A stretch of DNA of 64,000 nucleotides, taken from Artocarpus heterophyllus (Eukaryota > Streptophyta > Magnoliopsida > Rosales > Moraceae). The notes beneath the pieces were generated by a model. That model searched no databases and was not told where the DNA came from. It saw nothing but the letters and a program-made list of their open reading frames with translations. Below, in pieces: positions 32,618-45,183 of the stretch (positions are counted from its first letter, which is position 1; every line of letters begins with the position of its first letter). The stretch spans positions 744,001 through 808,000 of the forward strand of contig CM046345.1 of assembly GCA_025403435.1 (NCBI GenBank), written 5' to 3'. The translations under genes and the position numbers were made by a program.

Positions 32618-32671
32618 TCCCTCTCACTCATGTCTTTTTGCAAGACACCTTCGACTCTAAGGCAAAACTAG
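28861..32671. other. AT-rich spacer with microsatellites and a possible decayed LTR
   Basis: No gene is supportable. T-runs at about 29200-29229, a (TA)n tract at about 29757-29793, and a (CT)n tract at about 32577-32611. The stretch 31440-31960 is less AT-rich and, read on the minus strand, has TATAAATA (31833-31840) followed by a CT/AG-rich leader-like segment, which looks like the promoter of a decayed LTR or of a lost gene. I could not confirm either. Confidence 0.45.
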
Positions 32672-33190
32672 TTAATTAGATGCTAACTTCATCTGGTGGT
32701 CGAATCTAATTCTCTTCAAGGGGGTTGGTTAAGTGCTAAACAAAATGTGTTTTGAGTTTTTTTTTTTTTTTTTTTTTTTTATAATAATTCGGTGCCAAAA
32801 CCACGAGGAAAAGCATTGTATTGGATGCTTCTGCTAACCTCATACAATATATAGAAGCATCAATTCTATTTTACCTGTCTATTGTACGATTATTTTTTTC
32901 TTTACTTGAAAGTTGTACCATTCCTGGAATCGCTTGTAACTATGATAATCCCAGTCACAATTTTATTTCTTTTATTATCCATCTACCTTCTCATCATTTT
33001 TATTAGAAAAATCAATTTAAAAAAAAAAAAACCCGAGGACCTTTGAGATTTAGTTTTGTTTCATTAATTTTGTCTAATTTTTTGCTTTATTTTCTTAATA
33101 GTTTTACACGATTAGTTTGGAGTTTACTAATAAAAAGATAAATTGGATTTTCCATACGTCGAAAAACGTATTTAAGGTAACAGAGTTACA
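32672..33190. repeat. NLR-flanking cassette U2
   Basis: Second copy of the upstream cassette (see 28258-28860), here without an NLR body beside it. It lies just left of D2, as if the NLR that once separated them had been lost. Confidence 0.7.
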
Positions 33191-33659
33191 TTTTTGTAAA
33201 TGAGATTAACAAAATACGTTTAGAACCTGCTAAATGACCTGTTTGTAGTGCAGTCTCCAACTTATTTTTTATTTATTTTTTAAAGTCATGGTTGTTGCGT
33301 TCATACATATTTAAAGTCCTTAATTTTCTTGTCTCTCTAAAAATAATCCCTGTATTAAAAGCTGTATCAAACTATGTCTCTGAACTAAATACACACACAT
33401 ATATATATATATACACACACCAAAAAAAGCAGTTTCTTTGTACTTCAAAATTCTTTGTTTTTTAATTCAATTTTTGTTATTTTTTATTTGTGAGTTAATG
33501 CCTTTATGATGGTTTTTGCTTATGAGATACAATATATTACTATCCTCCTAATGCGTATTTCATAGAGGGAAACGTGAATCAAACTTGCAAAGAACAAGGA
33601 AAGATTCCCCCTAACATATAAATTGTAAAATTCCTCCTTTTTTTCTTTCTTTCTTTCTT

Positions 33660-34245
33660 TTTTTTTTTTCTTGTGCATTTGTTAAACAACAAAATATAAC
33701 ACTATCCCCGTCAACTTTACTTTTCAAATAAATCGGGTAATATCAAGCATCACAACAAAATAAAACACATCCTAATTATATGGGCACCAGTTTAACTTGT
33801 CGTTCGTTTGCCAGCATTATCGAACTTTATTAAATAAAAAGAAAAAAAATGACAATATTCACGATAAAAACATTGACAAGCCAACGAGGGACTAGAGTAT
33901 ACACAGCTTCATTTTACAAATAATAAATGAAAAACAACTAAACAACAGGGAAACTAACCATACATGTGTGAATATACAAGCGTGATGATTTGAGTGAGTA
34001 TCCATAGAGTCTAGTACATAATAATCCTTGCTTTGTATGATCACCACCGAAAATATGCCTCGTTAGAAACCTTATTAGACAAAACCCAATGGGAAAAAGT
34101 TTTAGTAAAAGAAAAAGAGTACATATTTTGGAGAGCCACTTTGAGAGAAATCCGTAATGTTTCCGGGATCGACAAGCAATAGGACTTGAGCATAAATATC
34201 CAAAGTATTATGCCACCAAGATTCAACCTTGTTTAAGATGAAAAT
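33660..34245. repeat. NLR-flanking cassette D2
   Basis: Copy of D1. It starts with GTGCATTTGTTAAACAACAA near 33674 and contains GCCTCGTTAGAAACC near 34057 and ATTCAACCTTGTTTAAGATG near 34222. Confidence 0.72.
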
Positions 34246-34269
34246 TCGAAGTTAATAAATAAATAAATG

Positions 34270-34690
34270 AATAAATATTGGCAGCATTACCAACCTTAAT
34301 TAAATAAAAAAATTACAATATCCACAACATACACATTATTAAAGGCCAAGAGCCACAAATAAACAAAACAATAACTAAAACAACAAAAGGTTGGGGAAGC
34401 TAACTATCTTATATAAATAAGAATGATTGGAGTGGGCATCCATAAGTTTGAGCATGCGACTCTCGCTTTAGATATGATCATTGTGAAATATTTGCGTTGT
34501 TAAAAACCTCACTAGACAAAACCCAGTCGAGTGGGAAAAAATTCTAGCAAGGAAGGATCATGGTGAGAGAAATCCAGAACCAACGCTCACACCAAAAAGA
34601 AAATGCAACCACAATTCTATTTAAACCTTTAGGCCAGCATGAAGCAAAAATCCAGAGTAGAATGCCTCCAAGATTCAACCTGGTTTGAAA
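34270..34690. repeat. NLR-flanking cassette D3 (partial)
   Basis: A third, shortened copy. Landmarks are AATTACAATATCCACAAC near 34311, CGTTGTTAAAAACCTCACT near 34495 and ATTCAACCTGGTTTG near 34674. It abuts the NLR relic at 34740, as D1 abuts the intact NLR. Confidence 0.68.
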
Positions 34691-34739
34691 AAAAAAATGA
34701 AAAAAAGAAAAAAAAAGAAGAGGAAGAAGTCATATATGC

Positions 34740-35700
34740 ATAAAACCCTGAAGAAGAATCCATGCGAAATGGAGGCTTGGTACACATTTTCTCAGCTGCC
34801 TCTTCATTTCTTGTAATGATTATTATTTTGCTGCCTCTCTTACCATCACTTGACAATTCTCTCTAGTAGTGCCAGTACATTTCATCTTCCACACTCTTCA
34901 AGTCTTCTAGTACAACCAGGAACCTTCTTCCTCTCGTTCGTTCTCTCAGAACTGACTCCAGTGTCTTGGACGAAACTGATATCACTTGGTTATCCTCATA
35001 ACAGATGTTCACAAATACTTTGTCTCCTGTAAAAAATTTCTCTCATTTACCAGTTTTCAATTTCATGCATACTCCATTCAAGAATAGAGTTATCAAGGGC
35101 ATAAAAATACGACAGACAAGGCCGCATGTTCTCCGGTTTACAAATGAGAGCAGATTTGAGTGGGGATATCATGTTAACTGTTAGTGTCTGTGAAGACCCT
35201 GACGTAAATTGTCCCTTCATAGAGTTTGTGTGTAGATTGACCTTCGCTGTAAGGTCGACGTGGGACTTAGAAGGAATCCTTAGACGAAAATTTTATATGT
35301 AAATTTATTTTACATAAGTATATTTTAGGCTTTTTACATATGTATTTTTGGTTGCCTTAATTTTGTTTATATTGGGCGACCGTTTATGGGAGAGCGATTA
35401 AGAGAGAGATAGCGAGATAGAAAAATTCGCATGGGCGTTATCTTGTAATTCTCTTTGTAATCTCCAGTTTTATCATAGTAAAAAACTGCAACGGCAGCAA
35501 GCTCTCACATTAAAAATGAACCACTATAAATACGATGTGTATTCTTTGTATTTTATTTTTACCAATTATTATCGTTTTTGGTAATTAGGATTAAGGCTTT
35601 AATCCTAACATTAACAAGTCGCCAAAGCTCATCATTAACACAAGATTGGACATGCCCTTTTATTATTGTTGTTGTTGTTGTGCTACTACTGGACCAAGGA
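34740..35700 (-). pseudogene. NLR relic (CC and NB fragments) split by a solo LTR
   Basis: On the minus strand, 35662 down to 35611 encodes VNDELWRLV-like CC sequence. After the solo LTR the frame resumes at 35178 with NMISPLKSALI and continues to about 35040. A deletion then leads to an NB fragment (about 35030-34745) with FLVVLEDL, a stop codon where the intact paralogue has a Cys codon (near 34864), and SKIIIITRNEEAAEKM. It is collinear with residues 31-60 and 235-297 of the intact NLR at 23697-26888, but most of the NB domain and all LRRs are missing. An (CAA)n expansion near 35665-35685 disrupts the N-terminal end. Confidence 0.8.
35179..35610 (+). mobile_element. Solo LTR, 432 bp
   Basis: Starts TGTTAG and ends CTAACA (perfect 6-bp inverted ends) and is flanked by the direct repeat TTAAC (35174-35178 and 35611-35615). 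A TATA box TATAAATA lies at 35525-35532. There is no interior or second LTR, so LTR-LTR recombination removed the rest. Its size and ends suit a Copia-type element. The reading frame of the NLR relic continues across it once the insert is ignored. Confidence 0.88.
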
Positions 35701-36743
35701 AAGCTCATCATTTTCTTGAGTTTTCATTATACATTTATTATCTTTTAAAGCTTGTTTGGTATTAGTTGATTTTAACCAATTTTTTAGTTAGAAACAGTAT
35801 AAATCTCTTACATGCTATAGTAAAAGTAAAAAAAAAAAAAAAAAAATGCTACAGTGTAAAGTTCTCATATGCTATAATGTTTTCAATTATAACAAATGGT
35901 TCTAACAACATACCTTATGAGTTCTAATTCACTTTGCCAAAGACACCATAAATCTGTTTTAATAAAACAATAAGATATTTGACATTATAATCTTCTTTTA
36001 TTTTACACAATCATATATGAAAGTTTTATATTATGACAGTTAAAAATAATATCGCTAAACACTTTCTTATACAAGGAAGTGGATGAACACCAACTATATT
36101 TTAAAAGAAGATATTCTTTAGAACCAATTTTTTTCTTCCTCGAAAAACTTTAGCTTCCGTTTTAAAGCTTCATTTGTAACTAACTATAACATATAAAAAA
36201 TTTATATTATAATAACTTTTTGTCTTTTTTTGTAGCCTCAAAGTTTTACATTATAATTAATATTCTAAACAACCCATTACTTGTTTTACATTTTTTTTGT
36301 ACCAATTTTTTTCTTCCTTGAAAAGGCTTGGCTTCCATTTTAAAATTAAGTTGTAATTGACTTTTTAAATTTAAGAATTATAACACATAAAATATTTATA
36401 TTAATAATTTTTTAGTTTTTATTATAACTATTAAAAAAGCTTTATATTATAATTAATGAGTTAAAACTGATATTTTTAACACTCTTTGCTTGTTTTACGG
36501 AAAGAGAGGAAAAAAAAAATCACTTGCTCTAAATTCGTCTACCGCAAAGATTAAAATGATTTGTAATATTTTTCAAGGAAAAGAAAACAATCGTAATACC
36601 TAAAAATTTAGAGGTGCAAAAGAAACTGCTCGTTTAACAAATCTTAAACTGTTCAATGTAGATTTTTAAGCCATACACAAAGGAAATTAGGAAAATGAGC
36701 TACATTTCCTCGGTTAGATTCACAATTCAACATCTGCAAAACC
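35701..36743. other. TOP2 3' spacer with MITE-like and tandem repeats
   Basis: A MITE-like block at about 35750-35945 has outer phrases GCTTGTTTGGTATTAG and TTTGCCAAAGACACC (hAT-like ends). Two direct units of about 180 bp start ACCAATTTTTTTCTTCCT at 36123 and 36301. No gene. The TOP2 3' UTR should lie in 36500-36743. Confidence 0.5.
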
Positions 36744-39700
36744 CTAGTCCTCAGTCTCATCAAAGTCAGAATCATCAAAACCCTTCTCACTTTCAGAGTC
36801 ACTCACCACATACCTTGTCTGCTTCCGGTTAGCCCTCTGAGGCCTTGCTCTCGGAGCAGCAGGAACTTCAACTACTTCATCAACACTCTCCGATGTCGAA
36901 GGAGAAGAAGCTGACTTCTCTTCACTTGTCGTTGTTGCCTCATCATCTATATCCTTAGTAACAGCCCTTCCCAACATAGAACCACTCTTCTTGTTAAACG
37001 GCGAAGCCCTCATTTTCCTCACCTTCTTCTCTGGCGAAATCCCGGAATTCTCAGCAGGCTTTAGCATATCAGTCAAGAGCTTCTGCCCCAACAAATGAGG
37101 CTCTTTGCTGGCCGCGCCTCTCCTCTTTGCCGCTGCTGCCGGGGCCTTTGATGTTGCTTTTGTATTTGCAGCAGGCTTTCTTCCTGCCTTCTGTGCAGCT
37201 CCCTTTGCGGGCGCGGCAGGTTCCAGCTCAAAGTCCTCGTCATCGTCTATCTCATCATCATCATCATCATCTTCAAGATCAACAGTTTCCTTGACAGTTG
37301 CCAAGGTTTTCTTCTGTGCAGCGGCCCTTTTGCTAGGTGCCTTCTTTGGGACCGGAACCTGTGGGGCTTCAGTCTCCATTTCTGTGAGAGAGACAGTCAG
37401 TCAGAACCCCTCCTCAATAAAGCAACAAACAGAATGTCTCAATAAACAAAATTTCTTATCACAAATTTAAGTCTCTGCAAATTTGCAATATTTTCTATTT
37501 ATACATGTGGAGTAATGATATGATGAAGAATTTTTTGGGACATGTATCAAACTCAAAGTCAAGAAAATATGGACCTGATGATTTGTCAGGAGATGACTCA
37601 AGATTGTAGGCAGCAAGTCGATCTTTCAGCTCAAGTACTTCGTCGTCGTCGTCTTCGACAACTACCTGCTTCTAAAAAGAGAAAGGAAAAAAAAAAAAAG
37701 GAAAAGAAAAGGCACTGAGTAATCCCACCCTTTTTTTGGGAATGAAGAGGGAATGTAAGAACTAGACAGACCTTGGAAGCAGCTTTCTTTGGACCAGCTC
37801 TGCCTTTTGGGTTTGCAGCTTCTGGGGCTTTCTCTGAAAAGCGGTAGCATTTCATACTAAGTAAATAGAGAACAATACGCACATATACAATACAAAAGCA
37901 AGCATTTTTAGCTTCCCAGGCTTACCGATTTCCATTGCTGTATCAAAGGTTTGAGTAATTTCTGCAACAGCTTCTGCAGTAGTGGTCTTCTTAGTATACT
38001 TGCGTGGAACTTTCGCTGCAGGTCTAGAAACTTTAGAAACAGCTAGGTTCTTAACTTGGCTTTTCGATTTCCTTCTTGCCTCCTCTGCTTGTGCATCACT
38101 TTTGTCTAGCTCCTGAAACGAATTCAAAACATCAGACACAGCATGGTGGGAAATGAAGTAAATGAAAGAGAGTCAATGATTAACGATTCGTTACATCTAG
38201 CGCAGCCTCAAGAGCATCGAGATCTTTGACCCACAATGACTTTGGCGTTGCTTTTCTCAGTTCGTCAACCTCATTGTTGAGCTTATCCCTTTCTGCACAT
38301 AGTGCTTGGACCTTCTCAAGGGTCAATGTTCCAATTGCCATGGAGAGAAGGTACTCATAATCACCAATTCGAGCTTCAGTGCTGTTAGCCTCAACGTTTG
38401 AGTTCTCCTCTGTATCTTCGGTATCCTCAGTTGCCCCAGCCACCTCTGGCTCAACAGATTTAGTTTTCTTGGGGAAAGGAGTGAAACCTTTCCGTTGCAA
38501 CTCAGCAAACAGATCAGCTCTCTTTCTATTGCTCACAATGATCTCTCCCTTAATCACCCCAAGGATAAACCGAACCTTGTTTTCCAACTTCAACAACTCC
38601 AATTCTAGATTATCCAGTAGTACTTTCTGCATGCATCATCAAAAGCTTTCATTTGTATCTGTAACCTATTGAAAAAATGACTGAAACGTAAAAGACCTGT
38701 CATATACAAATGTCAAGATAATGATAAACTCACCTTTCTCTTTTCATAAAATTCAAGTCTTAGATGATAAAATTCCTCAAGAACTGCTCGAGGGTGCAAA
38801 CAAATTAAATTAGTATGGCAACATGAAAAGAGAGTATTAATTTTGTCGACACATGAAGATGGCCCACATACTTTGTTCCGGAGTGTCATATTTCTTTATC
38901 ACGCCGTTTGAATCAAATAAGTGCATGTTACTTGTGCTTATTGAAGTGGTCAGTTTAAATTTTTTGTGTAGGCCCTCTTGCTTGGCCGCCATCAAGGTCT
39001 CCTCTGCCATGTGGACAAGGATATCTACAGTACTGTGATCACTGTGCTGTGTGAAGCCCTGCAGCCAGCAAAATGTTAATGAGAAAGTAGAGCTCTCTTT
39101 TAAGACATTTGGGCAGATAGCATTATTGTCAAGGACTTGAGGTCAATTTACCTCGACAAAAGGATCCTTGGCTTTGTCATTCCCGAAAGAAATTGATTCA
39201 AGGAATTCCTTGTAATCTTGAGTCCACCTACGGATTGGAAGCTCAGTTATCCTGACTGTTGTCTCATTGACTTCTTCTATAATACCACTAACAATATAGC
39301 TAGCATCCTTTGTTGTCTTCTCTATTGTTCCTTTAAATCCTCGGTACCATGGAATCATTGGTACCATTTCATCGCCATCTAGCAAGAGCCTCACATTTGC
39401 AACAATATCTCTTGGGTTATAATTAGGGATGTAGGAGCTCCAACCAGTTCCAATACCCTCACTGCCATTGACAAGAACCGTTGGAATGATTGGGACATAC
39501 CTATACGTTCATCAAAAAATGATTTGTCAAAATTTGCCGAGCCTCTCCTTACTCATGTAATTATTAATCGTACATAAGAAAAGAAAATACCAGTTTGGTT
39601 CAATGGATTGCCCATCCTCGTTCAAGAAGTCAAGAAGGAGGTCATCATCCTTCGGGAAAAGGGACCTTGTGATAGGAGAAAGGCAAGTATATATGTAACG

Positions 39701-42700
39701 AGCACTTGCATGGTCCTTGCCTCCCTGAAATAACAAATTACAACAGTAAAACTACTGTACAAAATTGTAAAACACACAAAGATTCCATTCGATTTAAGTT
39801 GTCACATAGTTCACTTGCCAGGTTACGTGTCCCAAACTGGCCATTTGGCATGAGAAGATTAATATTGTTGCTACCGACATAATCTTGTGCCATTCCAATG
39901 ATAGTACTAGCGAGACTCTGCTCACCATGGTGGTAGGCTGAATGTTCAGAAACATAACCAGAAAACTGAGCGACCTTTGCTTCTTTAACAAAGTTCCTCT
40001 TGAAAGAACAGAACAGGATCTTCCTTTGACCAGGCTTAAGGCCATCAACCATTGAAGGAATAGACCTTTGTAGATCCGCCATAGAAAACAATATAAGTTC
40101 CTTATGAACAAAGTCACTGTATTTTATGAGCTTCTCCGTCTGATCCAGGTGAGTACCAGGCTGCAAAAGTAATATATATATATATTATAATTCCATAGAA
40201 TAGTTATCAAATCGCAAACCCAACTTTTAACACTAAAAGTATCCAACCTCAAATCGACGGAGCCAATTCTTCCTCTCTTCTATCTTTTTCTTACTAAAGG
40301 CAAGCTCAATTGCTTCCCCATCTTGCTCATCTACCCAAAGAAAATCTTTCCTGTGCTTGTCCAGATTTTGAAAATACTCCCTTCCCTCCTTTGATGTGCT
40401 TGTTCCCAACCCCTGGAAATATAGAATATCGGATAAGTAAATGAATAAACAGAAAATTTGATCATGAAGTTCAAAAGACTCCCAGAGTTCTAGAAGGTTC
40501 CTCACTTATACTTGAAAACACAAACCTTATAGTATTTGATAGACCACCCACTTGCATTTCCCCTCAGACTTTCCTTCCATGCCTCGTACTCAGGCATAGT
40601 ATAAAATGCCAATTCCTTCCCCTTTTTGTGAGTTGCCTGTGCAATGGATAGTACAAAAGTTAAAAGCTGCATTACATAGATATCTACCACAGTAATCAAA
40701 TTGGATATGTAGAAGTCAGTGAAGCAATCGAACCTTTACAATAGGAGTTATAAACTCCACTAAGAAAGAAGGAATTTTCAGGAGTGACGGCCAGAAAGAA
40801 TGAACGAAATTAATCAACAGACCCTTGATGTGAGAACCATCATGATCCTGTAGAAATGTCCATGTAAAGCTTCCATTCCACTGGAATCTAATGATAGAGG
40901 TTCACTTTATCTAATAAAGGAAGATATAAACAAGCTAAACCCAAAAGAAGAGGAACTCAAGGAAATCATACCTGATCAGTCATTATCATTAGATGACCGT
41001 ATCTCAAGGATTTGGCATTTGTGTATTGCTTATCCTGTTGCAGTCCAAGAATCCTCTTGATGTTCTTTATTTCTTCATTATCCCTAACCTGAGTAGCACT
41101 GGCTTCCCTCACATTCAGCAATTTACCTCTCAATGGGAAAACACCATAGTGATCTCGACCCACGACTGAAAGGCCAGCCATCTAATACAAATACTGTTGT
41201 GTTAAATATCTTATAACTGACACCCAAGCCAAGTTGTTTAACAAAGTAGTGCATCTAAAATGAATTATGAAATCCAAGAATGACTTACCGCAAGAGCCTT
41301 GGCTGAATCTCCTTCTGTCAAAATCAAAGTACACTTCTCAGAGTTCCTACCTCCAGCTTCATTTGCATCCTCCAGCTTGTGAATGTTATGAACCTTCTCT
41401 GTTTTTGTTCCATCAGTTTTCTTAAGATCCTTGTTCTGCTTGAAATTTGCCCAGGAGAGAAGAGTATCCACAATTCCAGACTTTGCAACTACAAGATAAT
41501 CAAAAGGCAGCAATCAAGCTAAAAAAAATAATAATATTAAAATGGTTTAGTACGTTGTATCATCAGAAATAAGCAAAGGTATTGCAAAAAACCTTTCTTT
41601 AAGAACTCCTGTGGAAGTTCACATTTGGAACCAAAACTGCTTGGACGAATAGTCAGATGCTCTTTAGTTTGAGAATCAAAAGCAGGATTGTCAATAAGTG
41701 CATTGACGAAAACCCATAGATGATTCTTCACGTTGTGGGCTTTCAAATTGGCGTTCTTGTTCTTCTTATTTACAATATTCATCACATGGTTTGTGATCTG
41801 ATTTGTGATATAGTCTACGTGAGTTCCACCCTTAGTGGTTGCAATCGCATTTACAAAGCTAACCTGGTAGTAAAGAGAACCATCGTCATAGAGCTTGAAA
41901 AGCAGTATTAAATATTATACTTACGATGAATCAAAAGAAAATTCCTAACACTACCTGTTGAAATTGCCCATCGCTAAGACTCACACATATCTCCCACCTC
42001 TCATTAACCCTCTCTGTAATCCTGCCAAAATTGCAAAAAAAAAAAATAGTGTAAGCAAAAAGGACTCTCATTTCCCATCACAAAACACCAAAATGAAAAT
42101 TCATATTCACTAGTTTCAAAATTAAAAATAGTAATAAAAAAATAGAACCTTGGGAGAGTGACGTCTTTAGATTTACAGGCAGAATTCAAGTAGAGATCAA
42201 CATAATCGAGGAATGATTTGACAGGGACCCGTTGTCCATTTAACTCCACTTTCACTCTCTTTCCAAGGCACCCAGCCATGTCAATCACTCGCTTTTTCAT
42301 CAGTGCAACCACATCTTCCTCCAAATAATCCATTTGAAATTTGGCCAAGTCAGGCTTGAATGTGACCTTGGTCCAGTTCTCACCATCCTTGCACTTAGTG
42401 ATGACTGGGTCAACCTTCTTTCCCATGTTATTGGAGAAGACCTTCAAAACAGCAAGAACCAAATTTAACCAAGATTATACGCCCTAATAAAGATAAGAAA
42501 CGTAAGAACAACACTGATAAACTTTCATACAAAACCGTTATTAAACGCCTAATACCGTCATTGGAGCATAATTTCAAACTAAGAAGAAGCAATTTAGTCA
42601 ACCAACATATAAGCACAATAATCCCTAATATAAAATTATGAATAACCTCAAAAACCATAATCAAGAAAGAAATACAAGAACAATCGTAAAAAACTTGCAT

Positions 42701-43693
42701 GCAAAACCATAAGAAACTCTAATCAAGCTATTAGAGTGTTATTTCAAACAAGGAAGATCAAAATTAATTATTTTAATCTTTTTTTGGTGAATCCCAATTT
42801 AATTAACCATAATGTAACTCACCTCAAAACCCTAATCAGAAAAAGAAATGAAAGAAAAACACTAATCAGCTTGAACACAAAGCGAAATAAAACCCCTAAT
42901 CATGTCACAAGAGTACACTTCCAAAAAATTAACTACGAAAACAATCAACTTTTACACAAAGCCCCAATCCGAACGACCTCAAGAAGCCCTAATCGGGTCA
43001 GAAACGCAAGAACAACCCTAATCAGACGTATTAAACAAATTATATGTAGTTAAGCACTGATTTGCCTAAGTAAAATAATCCAAAGACGAATTCTTTTCAG
43101 AAATGTGCGTAAAACAGAGTCGATACCTGCTTGTACTTCTTCTGGCGCCTGCCATCGGCGGTCTCAATGACAAACTCCGTCGAGAAGATGTTCGTAAGCT
43201 TAGCACCATAACCGTTTCTTCCACCGGTGGTCTTCTTCTGCGTATCATCGTAGTTGCTGCTCGTCAAGAGATGTCCGAAGATCAACTCAGGGACGTAGAC
43301 CTTTTCCTCCTGGTGAATCTCCACAGGAATACCATCACCATTGTTGTAGACGCTGATACAGTTCTGCTCAACATCGATCGTGACCTTGAGGGCGTCCATG
43401 GAGGGATCCCTCTGCTTGTTGTCCGCAGCGTTGACGAGGATCTCGTCGAAGATCTTGTAGAGGCCGGGGACGTAGGAGATGGAGCGGTGGACCATCTCGT
43501 CGTTCTCGAAGACCCATAGGTTTTGGGTGTGCTTCTCGATGGATCCGATGTAGGTGTCGGGTCGGAGGAGGATGTGCTCGAGCTGAGACTTCTTCTGGTA
43601 CATCTCTTCGATCGTCTTCTTCCCGGCAGCCGGAGCCGCCGCAGTCGGCATGTTGGCGGCGCTGCTGCTCTGGAGAGGGCGTTTCGCGGCCAT
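36744..43693 (-). CDS. TOP2: DNA topoisomerase II (TOP2), 19 coding exons
   Basis: Exons in coding order: 43693-43127, 42441-42149, 42021-41955, 41863-41593, 41488-41289, 41181-40972, 40847-40734, 40636-40526, 40412-40248, 40160-39819, 39724-39591, 39500-39152, 39058-38872, 38783-38734, 38626-38195, 38112-37926, 37833-37772, 37671-37575, 37381-36744. Phases agree throughout and give 4,476 nt, or 1,491 aa, near the usual plant TOP2 length. The enzyme passes one DNA duplex through another in the nucleus, for replication and chromosome segregation. Visible parts: GHKL ATPase (EILVNAADN 84-92, NGDG 118-121, GRNGYGAKL 158-166), TOPRIM (EGDSAK from 458, DQDHDG 535-540), catalytic Tyr790 in SARYIYT, and an acidic/basic Lys-rich tail after about residue 1270. 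Intron 10 (39818-39725) has a GC donor (TG|GCAAGT). A GCGGGATTT motif near 43852 is a weak E2F-like match. Confidence 0.95.
42442..43126 (-). other. TOP2 intron 1 with degenerate telobox-bearing repeats
   Basis: This 685-bp intron contains three to four decayed copies of a unit marked by CCCTAATCA/CCATAATCA, AAGAAAGAAAT(A/G)(A/C)AAGAA and a Gly/Leu-less AC-rich phrase. Exact or near telobox sequences (AAACCCTAA) lie at about 42827, 42892, 42986 and 43014 on the plus strand. Confidence 0.5.
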
Positions 43694-45183
43694 GGAGGAT
43701 TTGACCTAAAAGGAAGGGAGCGCAGAAAATTCTAGACAGAGACGGGAAGAGAGAGAAAGGGGTTTAAAGAGAGTGTGTGTGTAAAGGGGTTTGATTTATG
43801 TAAAGAAGAAGGGTAAACGTTAGATGTTTGAATTTGAATTTGAAGTTTTGAGCGGGATTTTTGGAATCGGCGATGAGAGAGGCAGATATTGGGCCTTGCA
43901 AGAGGATCATCGGATCGGATGAAAATTGGGTTGAGCCGCGTGGGAGTGGAGATAGACATCTCGAGGAGTAAATTGGGGAAAAAATTACAATACGTGTCTT
44001 AATTATTGTTATAAAATTAAAATCTAGCGTAATATTTAAAATATCTTAAAAATATCCTTAATAATATAGTAATTATCTTACTGATATTACATATTGTACT
44101 ATATAATTACATATAAATAATTTTAATGATATCATTATGAGACATTTGTAGAATTTTTATAAATTAGAGTCATATTTTAATTCAATAAACTGAATTGGGC
44201 CAATTGTCTCATTAACCCTAAATTAGGTGGTGTACATTCTCAAAAAAAACAAAGAGAAAAAGAAAGAAAGAAAAAGTGGTGGTGTATCTTTTTTTATGAG
44301 CGAAACTTTACACTTTTAAAAATTATATTTATTTATATTATATTTAAAAAATTTTATACCACACTATTTATTACATGTTAAGTTATACCACAAATAAATA
44401 TGTATGGCATTTATAAAAATTAAATCTTAAAAATTTTTTCCTTTTTATTGCCACTATTATGTTATACCACTTTTTTTCTCCATTTGATCTCTAACTAAAA
44501 AGACCAAATACCCTTATATAACATATATTAGCCTCACTCTAACATAAAATATTTGGGAACAACAACGTCTTTTTCCAAGTATTTATTAGAAGTAGTATAT
44601 TTCAAACTTTCTCATAAAAGTATTAAAGTTGAAAAGCAATTCCTTAGAACTGATATTTCTCAAATTGACCCCATGTTAAGAAAGGGTTTTTTTAAACATA
44701 TAACTCCATTTGGGAGAGTGGTTTGAACCTTTTTTTATAATTTGAATTACGTTTTTGTTTAAGTTTTGTAAGAAAAAACATTGTAGTAGTAGTTTGAGCC
44801 ATAAAAATGATTCCAACCACTTTTGCCAAACAGACACATAGCAAAAATCCTAGCGTTGAAGCTGAAATCTAGCAAAACCTTTAGAATATTTTAAGAGTAA
44901 TATCATTTTTAACTAAAACTTTTAATTGCTATAGTATAAAGCTCTCACATATCATAGCATTCAAAAAAATGAGTTACAGTATAAAGCTCTCACATGCTAC
45001 AGTTTTCGGTTCAAAAGTTTCAGTTTTAGCCACACTTTTCAAACACCTTATAAAATTCATACCACTAAAATATTTATCATGTAATTATATAATACAAAAT
45101 ACCACGTCATTACAATGTGTAGACATTCTTTGTTCACCAGTTATAAGGTATAAATCAATCCAAATAATCTACTTTGTTTTCTT
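43694..45183. other. TOP2 upstream region and AT-rich spacer
   Basis: 43694-43960 is the TOP2 leader/promoter side, with GAGAGAGAAAGG and GTGTGTGTGT stretches. Beyond it the DNA is AT-rich. A MITE-like unit at about 44703-44832 has outer arms TTTGGGAGAGTGGTTTGAA and, inverted, TTCCAACCACTTTTGCCAAAC (hAT-like). The phrase TATAAAGCTCTCACAT occurs twice at 44935-44990 and resembles one at 35860. No gene. Confidence 0.5.

Noticed and set aside
41864..41899. Alternative acceptor that would add 12 codons to TOP2 exon 4
   Set aside because: It is in phase, but the nearer acceptor gives the conserved FQQ-VSF junction of the family. It could be a minor isoform.
42736..43053. 105-aa plus-strand frame in TOP2 intron 1
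   Set aside because: It arises from the Asn/Lys-coding repeats of the intron; no domain.
43103..43735. Plus-strand frames opposite TOP2 exon 1
   Set aside because: Antisense shadows of the ATPase-domain exon.
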